A stretch of 64,000 nucleotides of DNA from Alkalihalobacterium alkalinitrilicum (GTDB taxonomy: Bacteria; Bacillota; Bacilli; Bacillales; Bacillaceae_F), in contig NZ_KV917368.1 in NCBI RefSeq assembly GCF_002019605.1, forward strand, positions 4,383,060-4,447,059, in the 5' to 3' direction. The notes below the pieces were generated by a model. It saw nothing but the letters and a program-made list of their open reading frames with translations. It had not been told where the DNA came from and ran no database searches. The first letter of the stretch is position 1, and each line of letters begins with the position of its first letter. The position numbers and the translations under genes were made by a program. Below, one piece after another: positions 16,351-26,185 of the stretch.

Positions 16351-17574
16351 TTAAGCTGACAAATGGGTTTCTTTATCTTCTTTCCTTTTCCCTTCACGTG
16401 CAACAGCTATCCATAAAAAGACGCCACTAAGAACGAGTAGGAAGCCAGAAATATAAAAAACCATTGCGATCCCAAAAGATGCAGCGACTACGCCACCCAT
16501 CACGGGTCCAACGACATTCCCTAAAAATCGAAAACTGACATTATACCCTAATACTTCACCTTGTACAGATAGTGGTGCAAGGTGTCTAATATAAGCTGTC
16601 ATGCAAGGAAGCAAGCCGCCTATTTGCAGTCCGAATAAAAAGCGTAAAATTATTAATTGCCAAAGCTCTGTGACAAGTGCTTGAGGAATAAAAAATAAAG
16701 CCGATAAAAACAATAAAATAATAAGGATTTTTCCGTGTCCAAGTCGATCTCCTAAATCGCCCCATTTTCGAGTAGCTAGAAGATTTCCTAATCCTGTTAC
16801 AGAAAAAGCGAAACCAGCAAGAAATGCAAGATTTTCGGTTCGCGTTAACTCGTGTACGTAAAGAGCTAATAAGGGTTGAATACTAAAGTTAGCCGCTTGT
16901 ATAACGAGAGAAATCATCATGACCGACATTAGTATTGGACTTTTAATAATATGCATCACAACTTCTTTTCTCGTATAGACTTTCTTTTCAGCATTCGTTT
17001 CTTTAAATACAACTTCTTTAATACCGAAGGCAACGAGAATAGAAGCAAAAATAATCACGACACCTGTAATTGTAAAAGTGTATTGAAACCCAACCGTATC
17101 CGCTAATACTCCACCTAATAGAGGTCCACATAATCCACCACTAACCGTTCCAGTTTGAAGCGTTCCAAGCGTTCGGCCTGCTGTTTCTTTTTTACATTGG
17201 GCTGAAATTAAAGCAGCAGAGGTTGGGATAAAGCCAGTGACAAACCCCATAAATGCTCTAAGTATGAATAGTTCAGTTACCGAGGATACAAACCCCATTA
17301 ATAGGACGCTAATCCCAATTCCTGCCGAAGTAAAAACTAATATCTTTTTACGACCGTATTTATCGCCAAATCTACCCCAGATCGGTGAAACCAAAAAGGC
17401 AACGAGAAACGTTAAACCAAACACGTAACCTGCCCATTGCTGAACGTAAGCTTCTGAAAAATCTCCTAACGTCTTAATGTACAATGACAAAAATGGTAAC
17501 ACCATCGTAGCACTAGCAGCAACTAGAAAGTTCGCAAACCACATAATGACAATATTCTTTTTTTCTATCGTCAA
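16351..17574 (-). CDS. MFS multidrug-type exporter
   Basis: About 407 residues and 12 membrane segments. Motif A (GRFGDKYGRKKILV) lies near residues 70-83, and the antiporter motif C-like stretch GTLQTGTVSGGLCGPLLGG near residues 141-159 marks a proton-coupled drug exporter. GTG at 17583 would overlap the AAGGTG ribosome site, so TTG at 17574 is preferred. It is a single gene with its own terminator. Its position in the window does not indicate a substrate. Confidence 0.88.
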   Translation of the reverse strand: MTIEKKNIVIMWFANFLVAASATMVLPFLSLYIKTLGDFSEAYVQQWAGYVFGLTFLVAFLVSPIWGRFGDKYGRKKILVFTSAGIGISVLLMGFVSSVTELFILRAFMGFVTGFIPTSAALISAQCKKETAGRTLGTLQTGTVSGGLCGPLLGGVLADTVGFQYTFTITGVVIIFASILVAFGIKEVVFKETNAEKKVYTRKEVVMHIIKSPILMSVMMISLVIQAANFSIQPLLALYVHELTRTENLAFLAGFAFSVTGLGNLLATRKWGDLGDRLGHGKILIILLFLSALFFIPQALVTELWQLIILRFLFGLQIGGLLPCMTAYIRHLAPLSVQGEVLGYNVSFRFLGNVVGPVMGGVVAASFGIAMVFYISGFLLVLSGVFLWIAVAREGKRKEDKETHLSA

Positions 17575-17715
17575 GGTACACACCTTCTTGTTGAAATTTA
17601 TTTCGTTACTCTAAATATTATAAAGGAATTGACAGAAATATGAAAGGGAAATGTGTTGGGCTCTTTTGAAATTCGTACTATAATAAGGATAATGGACTGT
17701 TGGAGGGGAAGTAAA

Positions 17716-18153
17716 TTGGAGAAAAAGTACCAAACAAAAGAAGGAAAAACGATCTGGGTTATCTTGATTTTTTTAACGGTCATAAACTTATTTATGTTTA
17801 ACGAACGAGTTCTATTTTTGCCTTATATTGCTTTCGTTATTTTTGTGTGTGCAATGTTTTTATCGTATGAATTTAAAATAAATGAGAAGACATTATCCTA
17901 CCAAATTAATTTATTTGGTTTAGCTCTCATCAAGAAAGAAGCAAGTGCAAGTGAAATTAAAGAGATGTACTTCGTTAGATTAAGAGATGTTCCGACCGTA
18001 TTGATTAAACCACATAAAGGCATGCGCTGGAAATTAACTAAATTTACACCAAGTACGTACGATCAAGATTTATATGATTTTGCAACCGAACATCATATTA
18101 AATGCACTAAATTAAATGGCTATGAACCAGGAATGACTGAACAGTCGAGATAA
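17716..18153 (+). CDS. Small membrane protein of unknown function
   Basis: 145 residues. Two adjacent hydrophobic segments (WVILIFLTVINLFMF and VLFLPYIAFVIFVCAMFL) precede a soluble C-terminal part that reads like a small bacterial PH-type domain (YQINLFGLALIKKEASASEI...). The frame is open from 17653, but GGAGGGG at 17701-17707 indicates the TTG at 17716. It is a single gene divergent from the MFS exporter. No function is assigned. Confidence 0.65.
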   Translation: MEKKYQTKEGKTIWVILIFLTVINLFMFNERVLFLPYIAFVIFVCAMFLSYEFKINEKTLSYQINLFGLALIKKEASASEIKEMYFVRLRDVPTVLIKPHKGMRWKLTKFTPSTYDQDLYDFATEHHIKCTKLNGYEPGMTEQSR

Positions 18154-18333
18154 AAAACTAACTGCAGGTCCACTAGAAGTCGAGCTTAATTCTTTCATTT
18201 TAACTGTAGCATTGAGATACTGAAATAAGACATTTGTTTGAATTCTGTGTAATTTTCAGAATTTATTAGACAAAAGCTTGTCTTTTCACGTATACTTGTT
18301 GGAAAATGAAATTTTGTATAGGAGTGAGCATCT

Positions 18334-18804
18334 ATGCCATCAGTAGAAAGTTTTGAACTTGACCATACCATTGTAAAAGCTCCATTTGTCCGTCATTGTG
18401 GAACACATAAGATTGGAACTGACGGGGTTGTGAATAAATTTGATATTCGTTTTTGTCAGCCGAATAAACAGGCAATGAGACCTGAAGCTATTCATACATT
18501 AGAACATTTACTCGCTTTAAATATTCGTCGCTTTGCGGAGGACCAAGATCATTACGACATCATTGATCTTTCACCAATGGGATGTCAAACAGGGTTTTAT
18601 TTAATTGTTAGTGGAGAACCAACAATTGAAGATATGATCGATGTTCTTGATAAAACGATGAATTATTCAGTCGAACTAAAAGAAGTTCCAGCAGCGAATG
18701 AAAAACAATGCGGACAAGCGAAGCTCCACGATCTTGAAGGAGCAAAAAAGTTGATGAACCACTGGCTCTCTCATGATAAGGACTTTTTAAAAGAAGTATT
18801 CTAG
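18334..18804 (+). CDS. luxS: S-ribosylhomocysteine lyase LuxS
   Basis: Cleaves S-ribosylhomocysteine to homocysteine and the autoinducer-2 precursor in the activated methyl cycle. At 156 residues it is full length. Metal ligands are visible in HTLEH and in the EKQCGQAK cysteine, and the catalytic MGCQTGFY cysteine is present. GGAGTG precedes the ATG. An extended TATACT -10 (18291) and a TAGACA -35 about 18 bases upstream are plausible; a short AGACAA/TTGTCT inverted repeat overlaps this -35 area. It is monocistronic with a strong terminator. Confidence 0.98.
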   Translation: MPSVESFELDHTIVKAPFVRHCGTHKIGTDGVVNKFDIRFCQPNKQAMRPEAIHTLEHLLALNIRRFAEDQDHYDIIDLSPMGCQTGFYLIVSGEPTIEDMIDVLDKTMNYSVELKEVPAANEKQCGQAKLHDLEGAKKLMNHWLSHDKDFLKEVF

Positions 18805-18844
18805 ACGATACAAAATGAAAGAGTAATAAGTTCCAATCACAAGC

Positions 18845-18887
18845 AAAAACGCATGGATTTTCAGAGCGGATATCCATGCGTTTTTTT
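18845..18887 (+). terminator. Terminator of luxS
   Basis: AAAACGCATGGAT and ATCCATGCGTTTTTTT form a 13-bp stem with a T-run. Confidence 0.9.
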
Positions 18888-19017
18888 GTACATTATGAGA
18901 CGGACTGCAATTCTTTTATTTCACTAAAAAAGTGGATTCAAAGGGAGGGCTGACTAGGGATCTTTTATTGTGGTATAGGAGAGGTGTTTTTTAATCAATT
19001 CAATGGCAACCTACCAC

Positions 19018-19647
19018 TTAAAGTGGTTTGGGCTCACTTTCATTCGCTTTAGTAATTATTTCTTCGATATCTAAAGTAATTGAAGGTAGAGTGGATGCTT
19101 TTAGTACTGTCTTCATAAGGTGGAGTGCTTCTTCGTTAACCATTGGGTCATTTGAGGCGACACAGTCTGAAGGCACGTATAATACAAAATCCCGCATATA
19201 TGCATCATTGGCTGTAAATTGTACACACATATTTCCAGCAACACCCGTAATCATTAGGGTGTTTACTTTTAGGTACTGCAATAATAAATCTAGTGGCGTA
19301 GAGTAAAAACCAGAAAACTTAGGTTTCAAGACGAAATAATCGTCATCGTCTGGTAATAAAAGCTCCGTTATCTCTTTGCCAAGAACGCCATCATGTAAAC
19401 AATGGTCGATAAGATGGCGAAAATCAGATTGCCACTTACCATAATTATCGTTTACATAAATAATGGGGACCTTTTGCTTTTTAGCAGCAGCTTTTAATTT
19501 AGCAATTTTTTTAGCGGCTGGTAAGGCGTGCGCAAACAGTTTTTTCCCGTCATCAAATTCAAAGTCATTAATCATATCAATAATGAGTAGGGCAACACTT
19601 TTATTATCGGGAACAAATTCGTGTAAGTCTTCATTTATAATCGGCAT
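19018..19647 (-). CDS. Isochorismatase-like cysteine hydrolase
   Basis: 209 residues, cytosolic. The family triad is visible: Asp in ALLIIDMINDF (near residue 23), Lys in VLKPKFSGF, and the nucleophile Cys in ITGVAGNMCVQFTANDA. Members hydrolyse isochorismate, nicotinamide or similar amides and cannot be told apart by eye. AGGAGG precedes the ATG. It is a single gene between luxS and the Lrp regulator. A truncated member of the same superfamily lies at 61220-61474. Confidence 0.9.
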   Translation of the reverse strand: MPIINEDLHEFVPDNKSVALLIIDMINDFEFDDGKKLFAHALPAAKKIAKLKAAAKKQKVPIIYVNDNYGKWQSDFRHLIDHCLHDGVLGKEITELLLPDDDDYFVLKPKFSGFYSTPLDLLLQYLKVNTLMITGVAGNMCVQFTANDAYMRDFVLYVPSDCVASNDPMVNEEALHLMKTVLKASTLPSITLDIEEIITKANESEPKPL

Positions 19648-19832
19648 AAAAAAACCTCCTTAAAAACAAGTCATGTCTTGCATGATTTTAACATATTGAA
19701 GAAACGTGTAAAAATTAGAAAAAATTTGGTCTGAAATTTTAAAAGAGCAAGACCATTTCATTAGACTAATATGATATTATTAACGAAATAAAAGTACACA
19801 TGTAGCTATTAGACAGGAAGGGGAGTATTGGA

Positions 19833-20327
19833 GTGAATAGTAAAGAAATAGAAGTTCTTCAAATTATTGAAGAAAACGGACGCGTTAGTTTAAATACTCT
19901 AGCGAAAATGGTGGAGTTAAGTGAAGAACAAGTTGAGGGGATTTTGAAAAAGTTAGAGAAAGAGAAGGTCATTTTAAGTTATTCTGCAGTCATTGACTGG
20001 AGTAAAGTATATGACCAGGAAAATGTAACAGCGATGATTGACGTCAAAGTCACACCACAACGCGGGGTTGGTTTTGATGATATTGCCAAACGAATTTATC
20101 GTTTCCCTGAAGTGAAGGCTCTTTATTTAATGTCTGGAGCATATGATTTATCGGTCGTTATTGAAGGAAAAAGCATGTCGCAAATTGCACGCTTCGTATC
20201 AGATAAATTATCGACGCTCGATTCTGTTATTTCGACGACAACTCATTTTCAATTAAAAAAATATAAGCATGATGGGGTTGTGTTCGAAGATGGAGAAGAA
20301 GACCGTAGAATCGTGGTGACTCCGTAA
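19833..20327 (+). CDS. yugG: Lrp/AsnC family regulator (AlaR/YugG-like)
   Basis: 164 residues. An N-terminal helix-turn-helix (IEENGRVSLNTLAKMVELSE) is followed by an amino-acid-binding RAM domain. The start is GTG at 19833. Its stop codon overlaps the start of the aminotransferase by one base, so the two are translated together. The same pair in B. subtilis (yugG-yugH, later alaR-alaT) controls and performs alanine synthesis, so control of the adjacent gene by an amino acid is likely. Confidence 0.92.
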   Translation: MNSKEIEVLQIIEENGRVSLNTLAKMVELSEEQVEGILKKLEKEKVILSYSAVIDWSKVYDQENVTAMIDVKVTPQRGVGFDDIAKRIYRFPEVKALYLMSGAYDLSVVIEGKSMSQIARFVSDKLSTLDSVISTTTHFQLKKYKHDGVVFEDGEEDRRIVVTP

Positions 20328-21508
20328 TGGTCCAATCAACTAAAGTAAACCGTCGTTTGTCTAAATCTGTTCAATCCATTCAACCATCAGGAATTCGCCG
20401 TTTCTTTGATTTGGCGTCGACAATGGATAATATTATTTCTCTCGGGGTCGGTGAACCTGATTTTGTTACCCCTTGGAATGTACGAGAAGCTGCGTTTTCT
20501 TCGTTAGAAAGAGGATTTACAGCGTATACAGCCAATGCAGGCCTCCTTGAATTAAGAGAAGAGATATCGAAATATATGAGTCAGCAATTTGCCCTGCCTT
20601 ATAGTCCAGATAGTGAAGTTCTCGTAACGGTTGGTGCAAGTGAGGCGATTGATCTTGCCATTCGTGCCCTCGTCGACCCAGGTGATGAAGTAATAGTCGT
20701 TGAGCCGACTTTTGTATCGTATGCTCCAATTGTTTCTCTCGCTGGAGGCGTTCCAGTGTCAGTAGGTACAAAGAAAGAAGATGAGTTCAAAGTAACACCT
20801 GCTCAATTAGAAGCAGCGATTACACCAAAGACAAAGTTAGTTATGATTTGTTTCCCTAATAATCCAACAGGGGCTGTAATGACAAAGGAAGAGCTAGAAC
20901 TCATTTCTCATGTTATTAAGAAGCATGACTTACTTGTGTTATCTGATGAAATTTATGCGGAGCTTTCTTATGAAACGAGTCATTATTCCATCGCTCGTTT
21001 ACCAGATATGCGTGATCGTACCGTTGTCATTTCTGGTTTTTCAAAAGCATTTGCCATGACTGGGTGGCGTCTAGGTTTCACCCTTGCTCCAGAAGACATT
21101 ACAGCAGCGATGTTAAAAATTCACCAGTATACGATGATGTGTGCATCTACACCTGCTCAGTATGGGGCGCTCGAAGCACTACAAAATGGCTTAGCCGATG
21201 TGAAAAAAATGGTTCAAAGCTACAATCAGCGTCGTAACTTTATTGTTAAATCATATGCTGAAATTGGCTTACCTTGTCATACGCCTGGTGGTGCATTTTA
21301 TGCGTTTCCATCCATTAAAAATACGGGATATGACTCTGGGGAATTTGCAGAAAAACTACTTCTCGAAGAGCGGGTTGCGGTTGTACCTGGAGATGTTTTT
21401 GGTGAAGGTGGAGAAGGTCATATTCGCTGTTCGTATGCAACATCGATGGAAAATCTTGAAGAATCAGTTCGCCGTATCGGAAGATTTTTAGAAAAGCATA
21501 CACGCTAA
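20327..21508 (+). CDS. yugH: PLP-dependent aminotransferase, class I/II (AlaT/YugH-like)
   Basis: 393 residues, full length for a fold-type I aminotransferase. The substrate motif FPNNPTGAVM is near residue 181 and the PLP lysine lies in SGFSKAFAMTGWRLG near residues 237-251. The conserved C-terminal arginine is in GEGHIRCSYA. Expected reaction: transfer of an amino group between pyruvate/alanine and 2-oxoglutarate/glutamate, based on the yugG-yugH pair. The sequence alone supports only aminotransferase. A terminator follows. Confidence 0.92.
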   Translation: MVQSTKVNRRLSKSVQSIQPSGIRRFFDLASTMDNIISLGVGEPDFVTPWNVREAAFSSLERGFTAYTANAGLLELREEISKYMSQQFALPYSPDSEVLVTVGASEAIDLAIRALVDPGDEVIVVEPTFVSYAPIVSLAGGVPVSVGTKKEDEFKVTPAQLEAAITPKTKLVMICFPNNPTGAVMTKEELELISHVIKKHDLLVLSDEIYAELSYETSHYSIARLPDMRDRTVVISGFSKAFAMTGWRLGFTLAPEDITAAMLKIHQYTMMCASTPAQYGALEALQNGLADVKKMVQSYNQRRNFIVKSYAEIGLPCHTPGGAFYAFPSIKNTGYDSGEFAEKLLLEERVAVVPGDVFGEGGEGHIRCSYATSMENLEESVRRIGRFLEKHTR

Positions 21509-21611
21509 AATTTATGAAATTAAAGAGGTTTCCTGTTTAGCTTCATAAAGATGACTAAGCTAGTGTAGAAAAGGATCCTGTTTCTTATCGTAAATTAAAA
21601 TATAATATTTT

Positions 21612-21655
21612 AAATGGCTATCAAATTGAAGGTTAATTTGATAGCCATTTTTTGT
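21612..21655 (+). terminator. Terminator of the yugGH operon
   Basis: AAATGGCTATCAAATT and AATTTGATAGCCATTTTTT form a long perfect stem with a T-run. Confidence 0.92.
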
Positions 21656-21749
21656 TAGTACTTCATATTGGTAGGAGTTTTTTTTTTGTTAGAAGGACGA
21701 TAATTTCGTTATTTTTATCTAAACTAAGAAATGGCACGCAATAATTTAA

Positions 21750-21782
21750 CAAAAAAAAGACAAAGCGGTTACGCCTTGTCTT
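21750..21782 (-). terminator. Minus-strand terminator-like hairpin upstream of thiM
   Basis: On the minus strand AAGACAAGGCG ... CGCTTTGTCTT is followed by eight Ts, the form of a rho-independent terminator. No minus-strand gene was recognised that it would end. On the plus strand it would be a leader hairpin without a T-run. Confidence 0.45.
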
Positions 21783-21871
21783 AAAAGGGGGAATACTATA
21801 TGGTAGTAAACAGTTATTCCCTTTCTTGCAAAGGTTTATACTAGTGAATAAAATAAATTGAGGTGTAATTG

Positions 21872-22663
21872 ATGAATACATTTGAAAAAATAAAAATAGA
21901 GCAACCGCTCATCCATTGCATGACGAATGTGGTTGTGACTAATTTTACTGCTAATGGGTTACTTGCGATTGGGGCATCACCCGTAATGGCTTATGCAAAA
22001 GAAGAAGTAGCTGACTTGGCTAAAATCGCTGGAGCATTATTACTAAACATTGGGACCCTCAACCAAGAACAAGTGGAAGCGATGATTATGGCAGGAAAAG
22101 CAGCTAATGAAGCTGGCGTCCCTGTGATCCTTGATCCAGTAGGAGCTGGGGCAACGTCTTATCGAACAGAAACGACGATGCGTATTCTAAATGAAGTTAA
22201 TGTCACGGTTCTTCGAGGAAACGGTGGAGAAATTGCGGCATTACTCGGCGAAAGTGGTATCATAAAGGGTGTTGATGGTTCAACCTCGTTACCGAAGGAC
22301 ATGTTGGCAAAAAAAGCGAGTCGATTATTTCAGACAATAACAGTCATTACTGGTGAAGTCGATGTAGTAACAGATGGATCGCAAACATATGAAATTTCAA
22401 ATGGACATTTCTGGATGACGAAAGTCGTAGGGACAGGCTGCTTACTAGGTGCTGTATTAGGTGCATTTCTTGCGATGAAACCAGACGAACCAATTGAAGC
22501 GTTAGCGGAAGGGTTAGCTTTTTATGGAATCGCAGGAGAGATCGCATACGAATACTCACAAAAACAGGGAATTGCTACATACCAGGAATCATTTTTAAAT
22601 GTATTACATCAAATGACTGTCGAACAATATGAACAATACAAAAAGCTTGCAATTATAGAATAG
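21872..22663 (+). CDS. thiM: Hydroxyethylthiazole kinase ThiM
   Basis: Phosphorylates 4-methyl-5-(2-hydroxyethyl)thiazole in thiamine salvage. 263 residues. Family stretches PLIHCMTNVVVTNFTANGLL (N-terminus), ILDPVGAGATSYR, and the phosphate-binding GTGCLLGAVLGAF near residue 189 are clear. ATG at 21872 follows GAGGTG by 6 bases. No thiE or thiD accompanies it and I see no TPP riboswitch in the leader. It is inserted between yugH and yugI relative to B. subtilis order and is probably co-transcribed with the helicase gene 10 bases downstream. Confidence 0.95.
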   Translation: MNTFEKIKIEQPLIHCMTNVVVTNFTANGLLAIGASPVMAYAKEEVADLAKIAGALLLNIGTLNQEQVEAMIMAGKAANEAGVPVILDPVGAGATSYRTETTMRILNEVNVTVLRGNGGEIAALLGESGIIKGVDGSTSLPKDMLAKKASRLFQTITVITGEVDVVTDGSQTYEISNGHFWMTKVVGTGCLLGAVLGAFLAMKPDEPIEALAEGLAFYGIAGEIAYEYSQKQGIATYQESFLNVLHQMTVEQYEQYKKLAIIE

Positions 22664-22673
22664 AGGGATAATG

Positions 22674-23882
22674 ATGAGTCAAACGTTTTCACAATTAGGC
22701 GTTTCTGATACTTTCGTAAAAGCACTAACAGAGCAAGGAATTGAAACTCCTACAAAAATCCAAGAACAAGGAATTCCAGAAATTTTAGCAGGTAAAAATG
22801 CAGTGTTACATTCGCAAACAGGGAGTGGAAAGACATTAGCTTTCGTGCTTCCCTTACTTGAAAAACTCGATGAAACAAAAAAAGAACTTCAAGTACTAAT
22901 TATTGCACCTACACAAGAGTTAGCGATGCAAATTTTTCAAGAAGTAAAAGAGTTAACAAAAGAAACGTCGTTCGCAGTAGAAGCATTAATCGGTAGTGGC
23001 AACATCAAACGGCAGCTTGAAAAATTAAAAAAAGTAAAGCCACAGCTTGTTGTTGGAACGCCGAGAAGGATCCTTGAATTAGCAGAAACAAAATTAAAAC
23101 TTCATCATCTAGTAGCCATTGTATTTGATGAAGCGGATCGACAAATTTTAGATAGAAAAAGTAATGAAGACTATGTACAATTAGAGCGGAAAATGCCAGG
23201 GAATTGTCAATTTATCTATGCTTCGGCTACAGCTACACCAGAACTCATTAACCGGTTATCGCAAAAGGTGAAAGACCCAGTTTTCCTTTCTGTAAATCAG
23301 GGAATAGTAAAAAATAAGATCGAACATCTTTTTATTGTCGGAGATCGAAGGCAGCAAATTGATCATTTAAGAGGGATTATCCGTAATCTAAATATTACCA
23401 GAGGGATGATCTTTGTAAACAGCTTAGAACGAGTGAAGGAAACAGTGGAAAAGTTAACGTATCACGGTATGAAAGTAGGGGCCCTTTCGAGTGAGCAAGA
23501 TAAATTCCAACGGGCTGATGTTATGCAGAAATTTAGTAATGGAGATCTCCATATCTTAGTCGCTTCAGATGTTGCTGCACGCGGTATTGATATTCAAAAT
23601 GTAACGCATGTCATTAACTTGCAGCTTACGGAAGAAAAAGATGGGTATTTACACCGAGCGGGAAGAACAGGGCGAATGGGCAAGGAAGGGACCGTCATCT
23701 CTTTAATTACGCGTCATGAGATCAATAAATTAAAGAAGTGGGCAGATGCATTTGAAATAGAGCTCCACGAAAAGCAATATCAGTATGGGAAGTTAACAGA
23801 CCGCAATTTTAATGAAATAGACAATAAAAGTAGCAATAAACAAGTTAATGAAAAGGATGTAAAGAGTGCCGCTAAAAAGTAA
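22674..23882 (+). CDS. DEAD-box RNA helicase
   Basis: 402 residues. All core motifs are readable: the Q motif region ETPTKIQEQGIP, Walker A SQTGSGKT, PTQELAM, the VFDEAD box, SATATP, RGIDIQNVTHVI, and HRAGRTGRMG. There is only a short charged C-terminal tail and no RNA-binding domain, so it resembles the small YfmL/CshC-type helicases more than CshA. ATG at 22674 gives better spacing from AGAGGG than the ATG one codon earlier. It likely assists ribosome assembly or mRNA turnover. Confidence 0.93.
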   Translation: MSQTFSQLGVSDTFVKALTEQGIETPTKIQEQGIPEILAGKNAVLHSQTGSGKTLAFVLPLLEKLDETKKELQVLIIAPTQELAMQIFQEVKELTKETSFAVEALIGSGNIKRQLEKLKKVKPQLVVGTPRRILELAETKLKLHHLVAIVFDEADRQILDRKSNEDYVQLERKMPGNCQFIYASATATPELINRLSQKVKDPVFLSVNQGIVKNKIEHLFIVGDRRQQIDHLRGIIRNLNITRGMIFVNSLERVKETVEKLTYHGMKVGALSSEQDKFQRADVMQKFSNGDLHILVASDVAARGIDIQNVTHVINLQLTEEKDGYLHRAGRTGRMGKEGTVISLITRHEINKLKKWADAFEIELHEKQYQYGKLTDRNFNEIDNKSSNKQVNEKDVKSAAKK

Positions 23883-23951
23883 TTTTTTTGATTTAATGCA
23901 AGAGTTGTGTTAGACTAAGAAGGTTAAAAAATATTTAGGAGTTGTATTTGT

Positions 23952-24389
23952 ATGGTAGCCAATTTAGAAGTAGGTAGCATTGTAGAAGGAAAAGTAACGG
24001 GTGTTAAAGCATTTGGTGCATTCGTAGCATTAGATGAAAAAACACAAGGGCTCGTTCACATTTCTGAAGTAGCTCACGGTTTCGTTAAGGATATTAATGA
24101 AGTTTTATCAGTGGGAGATGAGGTGAAAGTAAAGGTTTTAACAATCGATGAGAACACGAAGAAGATTTCTTTATCTATTCGTGCAACTCAACCAGCACCA
24201 GAGCGTCCAGAAAGAAAAGAACGTCCACAAGGAGCACGTCCACAAGGAGCACGTCCACAAGGTGGCGGCAGAAAACAAGAAAAACAAAACACGACTCAAG
24301 GATTCAACACGCTTGAAGATAAGCTAAAAGATTGGTTAAAGCAATCAAATGAAATTCAAGCAGAATTAAACAAACGCTCAAAGCGCTAA
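23952..24389 (+). CDS. yugI: S1 RNA-binding domain protein (YugI, general stress protein 13-like)
   Basis: 145 residues. A single S1 domain spans about residues 1-75 (EVGSIVEGKVTGVKAFGAFV, HISEVAHGFV, KVLTIDENTKKISLSIR). A basic, disordered linker follows, including three tandem RPQGA-type repeats. The C-terminus carries a conserved helix (LEDKLKDWLKQSNEIQAEL). It is known in B. subtilis as a ribosome-associated general stress protein. The location in the yug block supports orthology. A strong terminator follows. Confidence 0.92.
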   Translation: MVANLEVGSIVEGKVTGVKAFGAFVALDEKTQGLVHISEVAHGFVKDINEVLSVGDEVKVKVLTIDENTKKISLSIRATQPAPERPERKERPQGARPQGARPQGGGRKQEKQNTTQGFNTLEDKLKDWLKQSNEIQAELNKRSKR

Positions 24390-24397
24390 TAGGAAAG

Positions 24398-24442
24398 AAA
24401 AGGAGAGACCTGATACGGAAACAGGTCTCTCCTTTTCTTTTT
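24398..24442 (+). terminator. Terminator of yugI
   Basis: AAAAGGAGAGACCTG and CAGGTCTCTCCTTTT form a 15-bp stem, then CTTTTT. Confidence 0.9.
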
Positions 24443-24470
24443 CGAAATATAGATAGGTATTTATTCAATA

Positions 24471-24698
24471 TTAACGCTCAGGCTGAGGACTTCTTTCCAG
24501 CTCTTCATCAGGCTTAAAGAGAATGGAAATACAATAAAGTCCAGCTAAACCAACAAGTGCATAAATGAAGCGAGAAAAACCAGCTGCCTGACCACCAAAG
24601 ATTGCAGCTACTAGGTCAAATCGGAAGAAACCAATCAAGCCCCAGTTGATGGCCCCTATGATCGCCAATACTAACGCTGTACGCTGAATGCCACTCAT
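24471..24698 (-). CDS. yuzA: DUF378 family membrane protein (YuzA-like)
   Basis: 75 residues with two membrane segments. The family signature ALVLAIIGAINWGLIGFF is at the N-terminus, followed by the LVAAIFGGQAAGFSR loop and a second helix. The open frame begins at 24713, but GGAGGTGG there is the ribosome site for the ATG at 24698. Function is unknown. A yuzA gene is also present in the corresponding region of B. subtilis. Confidence 0.88.
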   Translation of the reverse strand: MSGIQRTALVLAIIGAINWGLIGFFRFDLVAAIFGGQAAGFSRFIYALVGLAGLYCISILFKPDEELERSPQPER

Positions 24699-24943
24699 AA
24701 CATCCACCTCCATTAATTAAATTAGCACTGATAAAGATAGTGCTCTTTGTTTAGAATGAGGTAAATTGCGAAGAAATATGCATTATACGCAGTTCTAAAA
24801 AATTTGACGAAAAATTAATCCGTTGTTTAAAAGGAATCTGCTAGTAAATATCAAATAAGTATCAAATAATATCAGATGCAGTCTCATTAGTTGCAACTCA
24901 GCATGAACTTGATAATAATTAGGGTGAAAGGGGAGTTGAATAC

Positions 24944-26107
24944 ATGCAATCATTTGCGTTTGTAAATCCAACGAAGTTAATTTTTGGAAAAGGTCAATTA
25001 GAACAACTTAGTAAAGAAGTGAGAAGATACGGAAATCGTGTTCTCCTTGTGTATGGTGGAGGTAGTATTAAACGGAACGGCATTTATGACAATGTTTTAA
25101 GCGAACTTGAAAAAATTAATGCGCATGTTGCTGAATTGTCAGGAGTAGAGCCTAATCCACGACTAACTACGGTTCAAAAAGGTATTGATTTGTGTCGTGA
25201 AGAAAACATTGACTTCATTTTAGCTGTAGGTGGAGGAAGTGTAATTGACGCAGCGAAAGCGATTGCTGTTGGAGCTGAGTTTGATGGGGAGATATGGGAT
25301 GTTATTACGAGAAAAGCACGTCCGACTGGTGCATTACCGTTAGGAACTGTTTTAACATTAGCTGCAACAGGATCTGAAATGAATGCTAATTCTGTTATCA
25401 CTCATTGGGAAAAAAATCAGAAAGTTGGCTGGTCAAGTCCGTTTTCTTTCCCGAAATTTTCAATCTTGGATCCTGTTCATACGTTTTCTGTGCCAAAAGA
25501 TCAAACGATTTATGGAATTGTCGATATGATGAGTCATGTGCTTGAAGCCTATTTCCACAAAGCATCAAATACACCTTTACAAGATCGAATTTGTGAGTCG
25601 ATTCTCACAACGGTAATGGAAGTAGGTCCCAAACTAGTCGAGGAATTAGAAAATTATGATTACCGAGAAACGATCCTTTATTGCGGTACAATGGCGTTAA
25701 ATGGTATTACACAAATGGGGGCACGTGGAGACTGGGGAACGCATAATATCGAGCATGCCGTTTCTGCTGTATATGACATTCCGCATGGTGGTGGACTTGC
25801 GATTATTTTTCCACACTGGATTAAATATGCCATGTCAGAAAACTTAGAGCGTCACGTTCAGTTAGCTACACGCGTATTTGGTGTTGAACCTGAAGGAAAG
25901 ACAAATGAAGAAATTGCATTAGAGGGAATCGAACAACTAGCTCAGTTCTGGAATAGCATTGGTGCGCCGTCGCGATTAGCTGATTATGACATTGATAATA
26001 GCCGTATTGAGGAAATGGCAAGTATTGCTACTGTTTTTGGAGATTATGGTAATTATAAGAAATTAAATAAAGAAGATACAGAGAAAATATTAACTGCTGC
26101 ATTGTAA
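24944..26107 (+). CDS. yugJ: Iron-containing alcohol dehydrogenase (YugJ/butanol dehydrogenase-like)
   Basis: 387 residues. NAD(P)H-dependent group III alcohol dehydrogenase that reduces aldehydes. The [15 protein letters not shown] nucleotide-binding motif is near residues 93-107. Metal ligands lie in [12 protein letters not shown] (His) and in the [18 protein letters not shown] segment. AAAGGGGAG precedes the ATG. It lies between yugI and pgi exactly as yugJ does in B. subtilis. The physiological substrate is not known. Confidence 0.92.
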   Translation: MQSFAFVNPTKLIFGKGQLEQLSKEVRRYGNRVLLVYGGGSIKRNGIYDNVLSELEKINAHVAELSGVEPNPRLTTVQKGIDLCREENIDFILAVGGGSVIDAAKAIAVGAEFDGEIWDVITRKARPTGALPLGTVLTLAATGSEMNANSVITHWEKNQKVGWSSPFSFPKFSILDPVHTFSVPKDQTIYGIVDMMSHVLEAYFHKASNTPLQDRICESILTTVMEVGPKLVEELENYDYRETILYCGTMALNGITQMGARGDWGTHNIEHAVSAVYDIPHGGGLAIIFPHWIKYAMSENLERHVQLATRVFGVEPEGKTNEEIALEGIEQLAQFWNSIGAPSRLADYDIDNSRIEEMASIATVFGDYGNYKKLNKEDTEKILTAAL

Positions 26108-26185
26108 AAATGAGCATGTCTCCTTCACATAAAGGAAAAGATAAAAAAGAAAAATAGGGTGGAGAATTTGTTTAGGAGGATCACA

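Noticed and set aside
21783..21871. TPP riboswitch ahead of thiM
   Set aside because: The leader is too short after the nearby hairpin, and the conserved CUGAGA and ACCUGAU boxes are absent.
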